From the NCBI RefSeq assembly GCF_963678845.1, contig NZ_OY787464.1:682001-746000 (forward strand): a DNA stretch of 64,000 nt, read 5' to 3'. This document shows positions 34,123-43,123 of the stretch, piece by piece. Position 1 is the stretch's first letter, and each line of letters begins with the position of its first letter. The translations under genes were made by a program, and so were the position numbers. Under the pieces are notes generated by a model, which saw only the letters and a program-made list of their open reading frames with translations, was not told the DNA's origin and ran no database searches. The stretch comes from an uncultured Bacteroides sp. GTDB lineage: Bacteria; Bacteroidota; Bacteroidia; Bacteroidales; Bacteroidaceae.

Positions 34123-34697
34123 TAACGACAAAAATCTTTTTTAATTAAACTATATACCTCTATATCTGTAAATTGATTATCAACCAATAATTCTCCATCA
34201 CGTTCTATTCCTTCAAATTTAAATCCTAATTTTCGCGGAATATTTCTGCTTAGAGTATTTCCTACCGCACATTTAATTTGAACACGATTTATTCCGAGCT
34301 CATCAAAAGCAAAGTGAAATAATACTTTTACCGATTCAGTAATTATGCCTTTCTTCTGATAGCTTTCAGAAAGCCAATAACCTATTTCTGTTTTCTTATT
34401 TAATTTATCGGTATCCTTAAAACCTATTAATCCGGCAAAAACTCCATCGTAATGAATAACGAAGACATATTCCTTATTTTCTTCAGAAGCATTTATCACT
34501 GATGATACAAATGACTGACTATTCTTCAATTCTTTCGTAAAATCAACAAAAGGAAGCCATTTTCTTAAATATTCCCTTTGACTGTTTATCGTATTAAAAA
34601 TATCTATAGCGTCTTCCAGCTCAATCTGTTTAAGAACAAGATTCTCTCTTACCTTTATTTTTTTTATTTCTCTCATAATAATATACTCATTTAACAA
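34122..34697 (-). CDS. RimJ/RimL-type GNAT acetyltransferase
   Basis: 191 residues, with RimJ/RimL features: LRKWLPFVDFTKEL, GLIGFKDTDKLNKKTEIGYWLSESYQKKGIITESVKVLFHFAF and NRVQIKCAVGNTLSRNIPRKLGFKFEG. These acetylate N-termini or small amines. Start at 34697 overlaps the phosphatidyltransferase by 11 bp; Met at 34676 (MREIKKIKV) is an alternative. Third gene of the operon. Confidence 0.9.
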   Translation of the reverse strand: MLNEYIIMREIKKIKVRENLVLKQIELEDAIDIFNTINSQREYLRKWLPFVDFTKELKNSQSFVSSVINASEENKEYVFVIHYDGVFAGLIGFKDTDKLNKKTEIGYWLSESYQKKGIITESVKVLFHFAFDELGINRVQIKCAVGNTLSRNIPRKLGFKFEGIERDGELLVDNQFTDIEVYSLIKKDFCR

Positions 34698-35217
34698 ATA
34701 AGCTTTTTCTATTCAAATCTATTTCATCATCCTTTATCAATATCAATAATTCTTCAACTGCTGCAAAAATGGCCATTCCCAACAAAACAATAATATAACA
34801 ATTACTCATCTTAAACATAAGGCACGGAACTGCAATAAACAATAGCATCCCTGTAATTTTATTGGCAATAGTATGTAGAAACATAATCTTGCCAAACTTA
34901 ATCTTTGAAACTATGACTGATAAAAGTTTTATTCCAATTACTATTATAAACAGAAGCAGATTATCACTTAACACCCATCGATATTTCATGTATATCACAC
35001 TCAATATCGCTATATTAAAAACAATATCAGCTATAGAATCGAGCTTAGCTCCTGCTACTGTAGTCATATTAAATCTTCTGGCAATATAACCATCTGCAAC
35101 ATCTGATAGTCCTGCAATAAAAAAAATACTAAGGAAAAGCGGTATTGAATCTATTACTGTCAACAAAACAATAGAAAGAATGATTCGCGAAATTGTTATC
35201 AGATTCGGAATATTCAT
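34687..35217 (-). CDS. CDP-alcohol phosphatidyltransferase
   Basis: 176 residues, mostly membrane-spanning, with the complete signature D-x2-DG-x2-AR-x8-G-x3-D-x3-D in DVADGYIARRFNMTTVAG then AKLDSIAD. Such enzymes join a CDP-activated lipid to an alcohol (glycerol phosphate, inositol, serine). The sequence near the start, MNIPNLITISRIILSIVLL, is PgsA-like. Its ATG overlaps the preceding GNAT stop (ATGA) and its end overlaps the next GNAT. A phospholipid synthase sandwiched between acetyltransferases is unusual. Confidence 0.92.
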   Translation of the reverse strand: MNIPNLITISRIILSIVLLTVIDSIPLFLSIFFIAGLSDVADGYIARRFNMTTVAGAKLDSIADIVFNIAILSVIYMKYRWVLSDNLLLFIIVIGIKLLSVIVSKIKFGKIMFLHTIANKITGMLLFIAVPCLMFKMSNCYIIVLLGMAIFAAVEELLILIKDDEIDLNRKSLFVK

Positions 35218-35669
35218 AATGCTTTCTTCATGCAGATACTATTCTGATTTCCAACATACTGACCAAAGTTATCTGTTATTACATATCCTTTTTTCTGATA
35301 TAGGCTTATTGCTTCATGTTGCTTCACACCTGTTTCAAGAATTGAATATAAAAAACCTTTTTCTTTTGCCCATCTTTCAAGTTCCTCAAGTATGGCTGAT
35401 GCAAATCCTTTACCTCTATAATCTGATTGTACAAAAACTCTTTTCATTTCAACAGACTGATCATCTAATTTTTTAAAACATCCACAGCCTACAGACTTTT
35501 CTTCATCATAAGCAACAACAACAGTTTCCAGGTATTCTATCTGATTATATTGATTATATTCTTTTTGCAAAGTTCCGTATCGGGTATCAAGTTCTGTATC
35601 CAGCAATCTAATTAGTTCTCTGAAATCTTTATTTTCGCTACTACATCTTTGTATATTTATTTTCTGCAT
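35214..35669 (-). CDS. GNAT acetyltransferase
   Basis: 151 residues, starting MQKINIQRCSSENKDFRELI, with the acetyl-CoA motif MKRVFVQSDYRGKGFASAILEELERWAKEKG and a C-terminal SLYQKKGYVITDNFGQY. The style is that of YitI-like or tagatose-cluster GNATs. Substrate unknown. First gene of the four-gene coupled operon, overlapping the phosphatidyltransferase by four bases. Confidence 0.9.
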   Translation of the reverse strand: MQKINIQRCSSENKDFRELIRLLDTELDTRYGTLQKEYNQYNQIEYLETVVVAYDEEKSVGCGCFKKLDDQSVEMKRVFVQSDYRGKGFASAILEELERWAKEKGFLYSILETGVKQHEAISLYQKKGYVITDNFGQYVGNQNSICMKKAL

Positions 35670-35857
35670 AACAATATTGATTTGATCATTTTACAAAAAT
35701 AATTATTAATATCTCAAGGTTTCAGCATTTTCTTCTTTTTTGTTTCAAAATACAGCTATTACATTCATATTTGTTTAAAGAAGGTCTAATTCATAGCATT
35801 TATTTACAAGGCTATAAAAGGTAATGCAGTAATACAAGGAAGCATAGTCTATTAATA

Positions 35858-35897
35858 ATAATACCGTATGACCTTTAGGGTAGTCATACGGTATTAT
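35858..35897. terminator. 15-bp hairpin, probable bidirectional terminator
   Basis: ATAATACCGTATGAC (35858-35872) pairs with GTCATACGGTATTAT (35883-35897); 10-nt loop, T-rich on the plus side. No plus-strand gene precedes it. Confidence 0.5.
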
Positions 35898-35960
35898 TTT
35901 ATTGGTAAATGTGCAAAACTTTAATGTAAACAGCACCCAATTATATAATTATCTCAATAA

Positions 35961-36005
35961 ATAAAGGATGCCTCCTAAACACAATGTTTAGAAGACATCC
36001 TTTAT
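35961..36005 (-). terminator. Terminator of the maturase gene
   Basis: Imperfect stem with outer arms ATAAAGGATG/CATCCTTTAT and inner CTAAACA/TGTTTAG, 55 bp after the maturase stop. No strong T-run, so confidence is moderate. Confidence 0.5.
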
Positions 36006-36059
36006 CTATACTACTGATAAAACTTACAAAATTTAATTAAAACATTACAATGAAACACA

Positions 36060-37295
36060 TTAATCAGTAGCTGATTCTTTAATCCATTCCATTACATTTG
36101 CTGGAGGGCGTTCATTCATAAGTTCCTTTTTCATAAAATCCATATATGGCGCAACATGTTTAAAGAACTTTTGATAACCTTTACATAAATAATTTAAGCC
36201 GGATTCACCTGTAGCAGTAAAAACAAAACGGTTTTTGGGACATTCACCGTTACAAGCAAACAGAAACTGGCACTCTTTACACTGTGTGGGCAGAGTTTTG
36301 GATTTAGCTTCGCCAAATTTTGTTTGCTTCTCGCTATACATCATCTCAACCAGAGTATTGGTATATAAATTACCTAATTTATACTCCGGAAAGACAAAAT
36401 GGTCGCAGGAATAAACGTCACCATTATATTCCATAACGCCAGCATGACCACAATTCTTTGCCATACTGCATACTCCGGGTTGTTCGCCAATCCAGTTGGC
36501 TAAAGTGGCATCAAAAAACTGAATATAATAATTGCCAACATCCTCTCGTACCCATTCATCAAAGATAGTGCAAAGGAAATAGCCCCATTGTTCCGGAGAA
36601 ATACTAAAGTCGGTCAATTCTGCTTTTTCATCTTGAACAGGAGACGATAAAGATAAACCATCAACGCGATTAGAAAGTCTTTCAACTACGGGAGTAAACT
36701 GTATATAATGGCAATCTATTTCTTTGAAGAAGTGATAAAAATCTAATGGATAATCTGCATTGAAATCATTTACAACAGCCATTGCATTATACTCAACATG
36801 GTGTTTCTTTAACAGTTCAATGCCTTTCATAACTTTTGTAAAAGATGGTCTGCCTTGTTTATTCTTTCGATATTCATCATGAAACTCTTGTGGTCCGTCA
36901 ATAGAGACTCCAACCAGAAAATTATTATCTTTAAAGAATTTACACCACTCATCAGTTATCAATGTTCCATTTGTCTGGATACAATTATCTATTGATCTTC
37001 CCCGAGCATATTTTTTCTGTAGTTCAATTGCTTTCTTATAAAAACTTATCGGCCTCATCAATGGTTCACCGCCATGCCAGGTAAACAACACTTCCAGCAT
37101 TGTTTGCGACTGAATATACTCTTCAATGAATCTTTCCAAAAGTTCTTCACTCATTACATGATTCTTGGTCTCTTGGTACAATCCGGATTTTTCCAGATAA
37201 TAACAATAATCACAGGATAGATTACAAACAGAGCCTACAGGCTTCAACATCACATAAAGAGGCCTCGCAAAAGGCATTATATTTTTATTACTCAT
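36060..37295 (-). CDS. Anaerobic sulfatase-maturating radical SAM enzyme (SPASM)
   Basis: 411 residues. The radical-SAM cluster motif is CNLSCDYCYYLEKSG (CX3CX2C) near residue 24. The C-terminus has the SPASM auxiliary cysteines: CSMAKNCGHAG, CDHFVFP, CKECQFLFACNGECPKNRF and LCKGYQKFF. It oxidises Cys or Ser of type I sulfatases to formylglycine. No sulfatase is in the window, so it must act on sulfatases encoded elsewhere, as usual in Bacteroides. It is transcribed alone. Confidence 0.93.
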   Translation of the reverse strand: MSNKNIMPFARPLYVMLKPVGSVCNLSCDYCYYLEKSGLYQETKNHVMSEELLERFIEEYIQSQTMLEVLFTWHGGEPLMRPISFYKKAIELQKKYARGRSIDNCIQTNGTLITDEWCKFFKDNNFLVGVSIDGPQEFHDEYRKNKQGRPSFTKVMKGIELLKKHHVEYNAMAVVNDFNADYPLDFYHFFKEIDCHYIQFTPVVERLSNRVDGLSLSSPVQDEKAELTDFSISPEQWGYFLCTIFDEWVREDVGNYYIQFFDATLANWIGEQPGVCSMAKNCGHAGVMEYNGDVYSCDHFVFPEYKLGNLYTNTLVEMMYSEKQTKFGEAKSKTLPTQCKECQFLFACNGECPKNRFVFTATGESGLNYLCKGYQKFFKHVAPYMDFMKKELMNERPPANVMEWIKESATD

Positions 37296-37614
37296 ACAAA
37301 TAATCTCATTTGTTTCTTTATTATAATTATGAGAACGCAGTTTTTATCTGTGATGTTCCTAATTATTTAAACTGCAATATTACTAAAATTGATAGAGCAT
37401 TAAGCTACTTTCTCTAAAAATATATCCATTGCTCTTATTTAATGAAAAATTCATTAGAGGAATAAAACCATCAAAAATACGATGCTTTATTATCGCTATT
37501 TCTATTAGCCACCCAGCAAGATCGTTCCTATTTTGTTTAGCCTCAAACAAAAAGAATTATATCTTTGTTTAAAGGTTATTCTTAATTCATTCGTATTTGA
37601 TTAATTTAATAGAT
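37296..37614. promoter_or_regulatory. Divergent region between maturase and GH15 genes; GH15 -7 element at 37560-37567
   Basis: About 320 bp, AT-rich. A plus-strand TATCTTTG at 37560-37567 would start transcription near 37574, about 40 nt before the GH15 ATG at 37615. I see no further gene or repeat. Confidence 0.5.
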
Positions 37615-39411
37615 ATGAAAAACCTCAATTATGGAGCTGTAGGCAATTGCCGTACAGCAGCATTGATTTCGAGTGAAGGAAGCATTGACTGGTTTTGTTT
37701 TCCAGACTTTGATTCTCCTTCTGTATTTGCTAAAATTCTGGACAAAGATAGAGGAGGTTGTCTTAGTTTTATCGTAAGTAATCAATATGAAATCTCTCAG
37801 AAATATATTGAGCACACCAATATTTTATCCACTACTTTTGAATCTGACGAAGGAGGATTTGAAGTTCTTGATTTTATGCCAAGATATAAAACAGGTGAGT
37901 CTAACGGATATTATATGCCTCCTGAAATTTATCGTTTGATACGGTATAAACATGGAAAGCCACGCTTCAGAGTAAACTATTATCCTGTTCTGGACTATGC
38001 ACGAGGAGAGGCGGCGCATAAAAGCGGGCCGGTATACGTAAAAACATACTCTAAGCTAAATGATAAAGATACAATATATCTATATTCCAGTCTGGATTTT
38101 ACTCAAATCTTAAATCAAGATACTTTTGAGATTGAACAAGATCAATATGTAATGGTTTCATATAATCAGAAACTAATTAAGATTGACCAAGATAGAGTAG
38201 AAATGGAGTATGAGAGGACTAAAGTCTACTGGCTTAACTGGACCAATCGTTCAAAAAAATACACCCAGTTCAACGAATACATAGAGCGAAGCATACTAGT
38301 ATTAAAACTAATGTCTTATTATCGTTCAGGAGCTGTACTTGCTGCTCTGACAACCAGTATTCCCGAATCAATAGGAAGTATTAGAAACTGGGACTATCGT
38401 TTTTGCTGGCTTAGAGATGCTTCCATGTCTATTGAAACTCTTATAAAAAGCGGTCATAAAGGCACAGCGCAAAGGTTCATCACTTTTATTCTCAATATTA
38501 TCAAAACAAAGTACGACACCTTTCAGATAATGTATGGAATAAGAGGAGAACGTGTTTTGACAGAAGAAGAATTACCCCATCTAAGTGGATATAAAGGCTC
38601 TCGCCCTGTAAGAATAGGCAACGATGCATACCATCAGAAACAGAATGACTCGTTTGGTTATTTAATGGATGTAATTTATCAGTATTATCGTTATTTTCCA
38701 GGCTCGCTGGACGAAGTTGAAAGCATGTTTGTTGTGGTGAAGAATATTGCAAGAACTGTAATGGAAGATTGGAGAAAACCAGACAAAGGCATTTGGGAGA
38801 TACGAGGAAAAGAGAAGCACTTTGTGTTTTCTAAAGTGATGTGCTGGGTAGCTTTGGACAGAGCTGAAAAAATAGCACAGCTACTTAATGATGAAATATA
38901 CGCTACAAGATGGAAAAGAGAGGCAGACACCATCAAAGATGATGTATTAGCTAATGGATGGAAAGAAGAGATTCAGAGTTTCTCACAGACTTATTGCAAC
39001 ACGGATTTGGATGCGTCACTATTATTAATGGAAACTTATGGGTTTATTAGTGCAGAAAACAAAAAATACAAAAAGACAGTAGAAGCGATTTACCAAAATC
39101 TGAGCCACAATGGTTTAATGTATCGCTATAAAAACAAAGATGACTTTGGTAAACCAACTTCGGCTTTCACCATCTGCACATTCTGGATGATTCACGCTTT
39201 ATATGTAACAGGCAAAGAAAGAGAAGCTTATGATATGTTTAATGACTTGATTCATTGTTCTAATCATTTAGGGTTGTTTAGTGAAGATCTCGACTTTGAA
39301 ACAAAGAGTCAGTTAGGGAATTTTCCGCAGGCATATTCACATCTGGCATTGATAAATACTGCACTCCTTTTTGCCGATGAGGTTAAACTATCGAAATTTA
39401 TAAAACCATAG
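37615..39411 (+). CDS. GH15 glucoamylase/trehalase-like protein
   Basis: 598 residues from the ATG at 37615 (MKNLNYGAVGNCRTAALIS); the TTG six codons earlier is not needed. Features of GH15 (glucoamylase/trehalase): SIDWFCFPDFDSPSVFAKILD, RNWDYRFCWLRDASMSIETL, WEIRGKEKHFVFSKVMCWVALDRA (candidate acid in GIWEIRG) and SQLGNFPQAYSHLALINTALLF. No signal peptide, so cytoplasmic. It converges on otsAB with only 3 bp between the stops. That pairing supports trehalose hydrolysis, as for GH15 trehalases of mycobacteria, over starch, but this is inference. Confidence 0.88.
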   Translation: MKNLNYGAVGNCRTAALISSEGSIDWFCFPDFDSPSVFAKILDKDRGGCLSFIVSNQYEISQKYIEHTNILSTTFESDEGGFEVLDFMPRYKTGESNGYYMPPEIYRLIRYKHGKPRFRVNYYPVLDYARGEAAHKSGPVYVKTYSKLNDKDTIYLYSSLDFTQILNQDTFEIEQDQYVMVSYNQKLIKIDQDRVEMEYERTKVYWLNWTNRSKKYTQFNEYIERSILVLKLMSYYRSGAVLAALTTSIPESIGSIRNWDYRFCWLRDASMSIETLIKSGHKGTAQRFITFILNIIKTKYDTFQIMYGIRGERVLTEEELPHLSGYKGSRPVRIGNDAYHQKQNDSFGYLMDVIYQYYRYFPGSLDEVESMFVVVKNIARTVMEDWRKPDKGIWEIRGKEKHFVFSKVMCWVALDRAEKIAQLLNDEIYATRWKREADTIKDDVLANGWKEEIQSFSQTYCNTDLDASLLLMETYGFISAENKKYKKTVEAIYQNLSHNGLMYRYKNKDDFGKPTSAFTICTFWMIHALYVTGKEREAYDMFNDLIHCSNHLGLFSEDLDFETKSQLGNFPQAYSHLALINTALLFADEVKLSKFIKP

Positions 39412-39414
39412 CAT

Positions 39415-41592
39415 TTATTTGCTTATAAGTAGTTTTAAGAAAGGAAGTGCTTCCGATTGTGAAAGTAAACTAAAGCGAGCTACTTCGGAAATCTTTCCTA
39501 TTTTTATGGTAAAAGCATCATTAGGCAGTTCACGGAACGTGTCTTCATCAGTAATGTCATCTCCCATAGCCAGAACAAAGCCAAACTTATCATTCTGCAA
39601 TATTCTGCGTGCTTCTGAACCTTTTGTGTAAAGAGGCGATTTTATCTCTACAATCTTATCTCCACGCATAATCTGAAGATGCTGCCTGGCACATGGACCT
39701 ATCAATGCGTTAATCAATTGTTGTTCACGCAAGTCCCCCAACCATGTATCTACATTACGATAGTGCCATACCAGTGCGGTTTCTTTTTCTTCCAGTTTTG
39801 AATGAGGAGTCTTATCAATAAACGACTGAAGAATAGAAAGTATCTCATCATCCCACTGATCCGTCAGAACATTCTCATGCCACATTCCCTCTTCCTTATA
39901 AAAAGCTCCATGTTCAGCAGCAAGATCAATTGGTAGATGACTAAACCACCTGTCCAATGTCTGATGATCCCTTCCACTGCTAATTACCACCTTATTCTTT
40001 TCATCTCCACAAAGTTGCTTTAGTATTTCCATTAATTCAGTTGTAGGAAACGCATCTTCCGGGTTACTTTTGAATGCACAGAGCGTTCCATCATAGTCCA
40101 ATATCAGCAGTCTTTTCTCAGCTTCCCGATATTTTAATTGTATTTGCTTAAAAATAAGGCCTTCTATTCTTTTTCTGTTTAAAACTTCATTCAGTGATTT
40201 GATTCTTTTTATCTCATGCACAAAATCCATAGCCCATTTATCTACCGTCTGCCTGGAAATATCCATCTGCATTAAACTAAGTTTTCTCAGTTGCTCATCA
40301 ACTGGCATTTCAAGAGCCTGAAGAATTGAATGCTCTATTTCTCCAACATCATTTGGGTTAACAATAATTGCTTCTCTCAATTCTATTGCAGCTCCTGCCA
40401 TTTCACTAAGAATCAAAACACCGGGATTATCTCTTTTAGCAGCTATATATTCCTTTGCCACCAGATTCATTCCATCTCTGAGCGGAGTAACCAAAGCAAT
40501 ATCTGCAATGTGATACATAGCAACAAGCTCTTCAAAATCAAATCCATGATAGAAATAATAAACCGGAGTCCAGTTTATGGTAGAATATTTGCCATTAATG
40601 GAGCCTATTGATTCATCTATTTTTGTTTTCAAATCGGCGTACCTGTCAACCGTGCCACGAGAAGGAACAATAATCATGGCCAGTGATACCCGTTCTTTAT
40701 ATTCCGGGTGTCTTTCCAGGAAAAGAGCGAACCCTCTCAGACGGTGAAGGATTCCTTTACTGTAATCTAACCTATCCACTGAAAGTATTAACTTATGAGT
40801 TCCATAGCTCTTTTTTAGTTCAATGGCTTTTTGTTGTACTACAGGATTGAGAATAGCATCATGATACAAGGAATAGTTTATACCCATAGGAAAAGCATCT
40901 ACACAAGCTATACGGTTATCAAGCAATATCTGATCTAGTTGAAATCTCAAATCCAGTACCCGTTCAGCTGCACTAACAAAGTGTCTCATATAATCGTGGG
41001 TATGGAAGCCAATCAGGTCGGCCCCCAATAATCCATTCAGAAGATCTGCTCTTTCAGGAAGCACTCTAAACATTTCATAAGACGGAAAGGGAATGTGATG
41101 AAAATATCCAATACTTACATTTTTCGTTGAATCTCTAAGTAACCGGGGAAGAAGCATTAAGTGATAGTCCTGAACCCAGACAATATCTCCCGGTTCCAAT
41201 AGCGAAGCAGCAACCTTACAGAAAAGCTCATTTACTTGTTTATAAGATTCCCAGTACTTATTTTCATATACTATAAAAGCAAAGAAGTAGTGACAAAGGG
41301 GCCAAAGAGTACTATTACTATATCCCTCATAATAATTTTCTATTTGTTCCGGAGAAAGAAATACGGGATGATAATTATACGGCTTTAGATAACTGATTAT
41401 TTTTTTCTTCTCTTCTTCTGACTCTGTATATAAACCGGGCCAACCTATCCAATGCTTCTCCACATCCATAGTCAATGATCCCAGCCCGGTAGCCAGTCCT
41501 CCTTCACTACGAGTAAATTCAAAATCATTAGAATCTGTCCTACTGGCTTTCAAAGGAAGCCTGTTAGAAATAATAAAAAGCTTCATAAGCAA
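39415..41592 (-). CDS. Bifunctional trehalose-6-phosphate synthase/phosphatase
   Basis: 725 residues. N-terminal GT20 domain (about 1-460): LFIISNRLPLKA, VWVQDYHLMLLPRLLR, RLDYSKGILHRLRGF and TPLRDGMNLVAKEY. C-terminal HAD phosphatase (about 485-725): LLILDYDGTLCAF and MGDDITDEDTF. It makes trehalose 6-phosphate from UDP-glucose and glucose 6-phosphate and then removes the phosphate. Start at 41592 or, two codons on, 41586. It is upstream-flanked by four Fnr-like palindromes at 23-bp pitch. Confidence 0.94.
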   Translation of the reverse strand: MLMKLFIISNRLPLKASRTDSNDFEFTRSEGGLATGLGSLTMDVEKHWIGWPGLYTESEEEKKKIISYLKPYNYHPVFLSPEQIENYYEGYSNSTLWPLCHYFFAFIVYENKYWESYKQVNELFCKVAASLLEPGDIVWVQDYHLMLLPRLLRDSTKNVSIGYFHHIPFPSYEMFRVLPERADLLNGLLGADLIGFHTHDYMRHFVSAAERVLDLRFQLDQILLDNRIACVDAFPMGINYSLYHDAILNPVVQQKAIELKKSYGTHKLILSVDRLDYSKGILHRLRGFALFLERHPEYKERVSLAMIIVPSRGTVDRYADLKTKIDESIGSINGKYSTINWTPVYYFYHGFDFEELVAMYHIADIALVTPLRDGMNLVAKEYIAAKRDNPGVLILSEMAGAAIELREAIIVNPNDVGEIEHSILQALEMPVDEQLRKLSLMQMDISRQTVDKWAMDFVHEIKRIKSLNEVLNRKRIEGLIFKQIQLKYREAEKRLLILDYDGTLCAFKSNPEDAFPTTELMEILKQLCGDEKNKVVISSGRDHQTLDRWFSHLPIDLAAEHGAFYKEEGMWHENVLTDQWDDEILSILQSFIDKTPHSKLEEKETALVWHYRNVDTWLGDLREQQLINALIGPCARQHLQIMRGDKIVEIKSPLYTKGSEARRILQNDKFGFVLAMGDDITDEDTFRELPNDAFTIKIGKISEVARFSLLSQSEALPFLKLLISK

Positions 41593-41733
41593 TGTTTATG
41601 TGGTTGCGGGATGAGCCTCTATTACAAAGAACACAGTTATCTATTTTTTTGTTTATAGAATTAAAGAAATAAGACTTTTATTAAGATATAGGGATCCTAT
41701 AAGACTTTTTAATGTGTGGCGGATAAAATCTCT

Positions 41734-41818
41734 TTTGATGTACATCAAATCCATATTATGATATACATCTAACAGATACGATGATATACATCAAACTTTA
41801 ACTTTGATGTATATCAAA
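41734..41818. promoter_or_regulatory. Four TTGAT-N4-ATCAA palindromes at exact 23-bp pitch
   Basis: Site 1 TTTGATGTACATCAAA (41734-41749, perfect palindrome), site 2 TGATATACATC (41759-41769, weakest), site 3 TGATATACATCAAA (41782-41795), site 4 TTTGATGTATATCAAA (41803-41818). Centres are at 41741.5, 41764.5, 41787.5 and 41810.5. TTGAT-N4-ATCAA is the Fnr consensus and Bacteroides has Crp/Fnr-family regulators. The array is 142-226 bp upstream of otsAB and 38 bp upstream of the small frame at 41857. Confidence 0.8.
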
Positions 41819-41856
41819 ACAAAGAACTGTAACCAGTTATTAAGAAAATTACTTTA

Positions 41857-42096
41857 ATGCATAAACAGGAGAGCTTTCATTATACATACGTTGGCTCGTT
41901 TGATATAGAGAACTTCCCATATAAAACAAAAAAGAGAATGCAAGAACTGCCATCAATACTCCTATGGCAACAAAACGATCACTTTGTATCGGCATTATTT
42001 GTTTCATTTCACTTATTATTAGTGGGTTATATTTCTGAGCATAAAGATACTTATGATATATTTCAACTCTTTTACAATAAGATGAAAGTTGGTTAA
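41857..42096 (+). CDS. Doubtful small open frame
   Basis: 79 codons beginning MHKQESFHYTYVGSF, ending just before the end of the flippase gene on the other strand. No motif, and one weak hydrophobic segment (FVSALFVSFHLLLVGYI). It is the only open frame in this gap and the palindrome array lies just upstream, so it could be expressed, but I see no family resemblance. Confidence 0.25.
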   Translation: MHKQESFHYTYVGSFDIENFPYKTKKRMQELPSILLWQQNDHFVSALFVSFHLLLVGYISEHKDTYDIFQLFYNKMKVG

Positions 42097-42106
42097 CAGT
42101 TTTATT

Positions 42107-43123
42107 TCAACGAAGTTTCTTTATCCATTGAGGAATGATGCATACACCTGCAATGAGATAAAAGTAGTAGGTGATTATTCGCCAAAGAAAAGCCGCAATT
42201 ATAGCAACCCCCGAAACAGCAAAAAACTCCGAATAATATTCTTTAAACATAAATTCCCCTAATCCACTACCTCCAGGCGTGGGGCTAACGGCCATAATAA
42301 TCCATAGGATCAACTGGCGTGCAAAGGCTATCAAGTGGTTTCCCAATGGAGTAAAAGCCATAAGCAAAGCATTCACAACCAGATAGCGACAGGACCAGGA
42401 AAAGGCAGTGGCAAAGAATGATTTGAACCAAAAAGAGAATGGCTTACGGCTAAATTCATGCGAACAGTTTTCCAGACTATTTGTAAATTGGGTAATCTTC
42501 TTTCTTCTGGAACGCAAAAGCCTAAGGCTAAAAATGCCGAAAAAGAGTTTCTTCACCCAGTCGGGACGTTTAAAAAGGGCTATAAAGAGAAGAAATGTCC
42601 AAAAAGCAATAAGTCCATTAACCAAAAAGAATAATGCCTGAACACCCGTTGAAAGTGCTGTTGAATGGCCAAACAAATCCTGAAGCGGTATAATGCAGAA
42701 GAACAACACACAGGCAAGTACAAAAAACAATTCATCGAGAAAGAGACAAGAGATCATTATGGCTGCGCTTCTCCCAGCATTGAGTCCTTCTTTGTTAAGG
42801 AAGAGCACCACCAGACTACTCCCTCCTACTGCCAATGGAGTTACGGCTGAAGTAAACTCACAAAGTATATTCACATTAAAGACTTGTCTCCAGGTCAACT
42901 CTTTTTCCGTCATCAAACGATAACGCCACATTAATCCCCAGTCACGTCCCAGCATTAACACACAAGCTAGAAAAATAAAAAAAATCATTCGCCCACTGAC
43001 AGTAATAGATGAAAATACAGAAGCATTCATTTCATTATAAAACAACCAGCCAACAACAGATAACCCGATAATAACCGGAATCAGAATATATCCTGTTTTA
43101 AATACTTTCAAATCGCTTCCCAT
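42107..43123 (-). CDS. Flippase-like integral membrane protein (UPF0104/LPG-synthase TM type)
   Basis: 338 residues from MGSDLKVFKTGYILIP at 43123; the longer frame to 43165 would overlap the glycosyltransferase by 58 bp. About eight membrane segments. Family features: FTSAVTPLAVGGSSLVVLFLNKEG and WIIMAVSPTPGGSGLGEFMFKEYY. Relatives (AglD/MprF membrane domain) move lipid-linked groups across membranes. The gene overlaps the glycosyltransferase stop by about 16 bp, so the pair is translationally coupled and probably acts on the same glycolipid. Confidence 0.88.
   Translation of the reverse strand: MGSDLKVFKTGYILIPVIIGLSVVGWLFYNEMNASVFSSITVSGRMIFFIFLACVLMLGRDWGLMWRYRLMTEKELTWRQVFNVNILCEFTSAVTPLAVGGSSLVVLFLNKEGLNAGRSAAIMISCLFLDELFFVLACVLFFCIIPLQDLFGHSTALSTGVQALFFLVNGLIAFWTFLLFIALFKRPDWVKKLFFGIFSLRLLRSRRKKITQFTNSLENCSHEFSRKPFSFWFKSFFATAFSWSCRYLVVNALLMAFTPLGNHLIAFARQLILWIIMAVSPTPGGSGLGEFMFKEYYSEFFAVSGVAIIAAFLWRIITYYFYLIAGVCIIPQWIKKLR

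Larger units (their letters stand above)
35670..36059. other. Intergenic region with two hairpins
   Basis: 390 bp without a gene. It holds the upstream region of the GNAT operon and two hairpins downstream of the maturase gene: an imperfect one at 35961-36005 (ATAAAGGATG...CATCCTTTAT) and a perfect 15-bp stem at 35858-35897. Confidence 0.6.

Noticed and set aside
42405..42923. Short plus-strand frames opposite the flippase-like gene
   Set aside because: Antisense to a clear membrane protein, no motifs.
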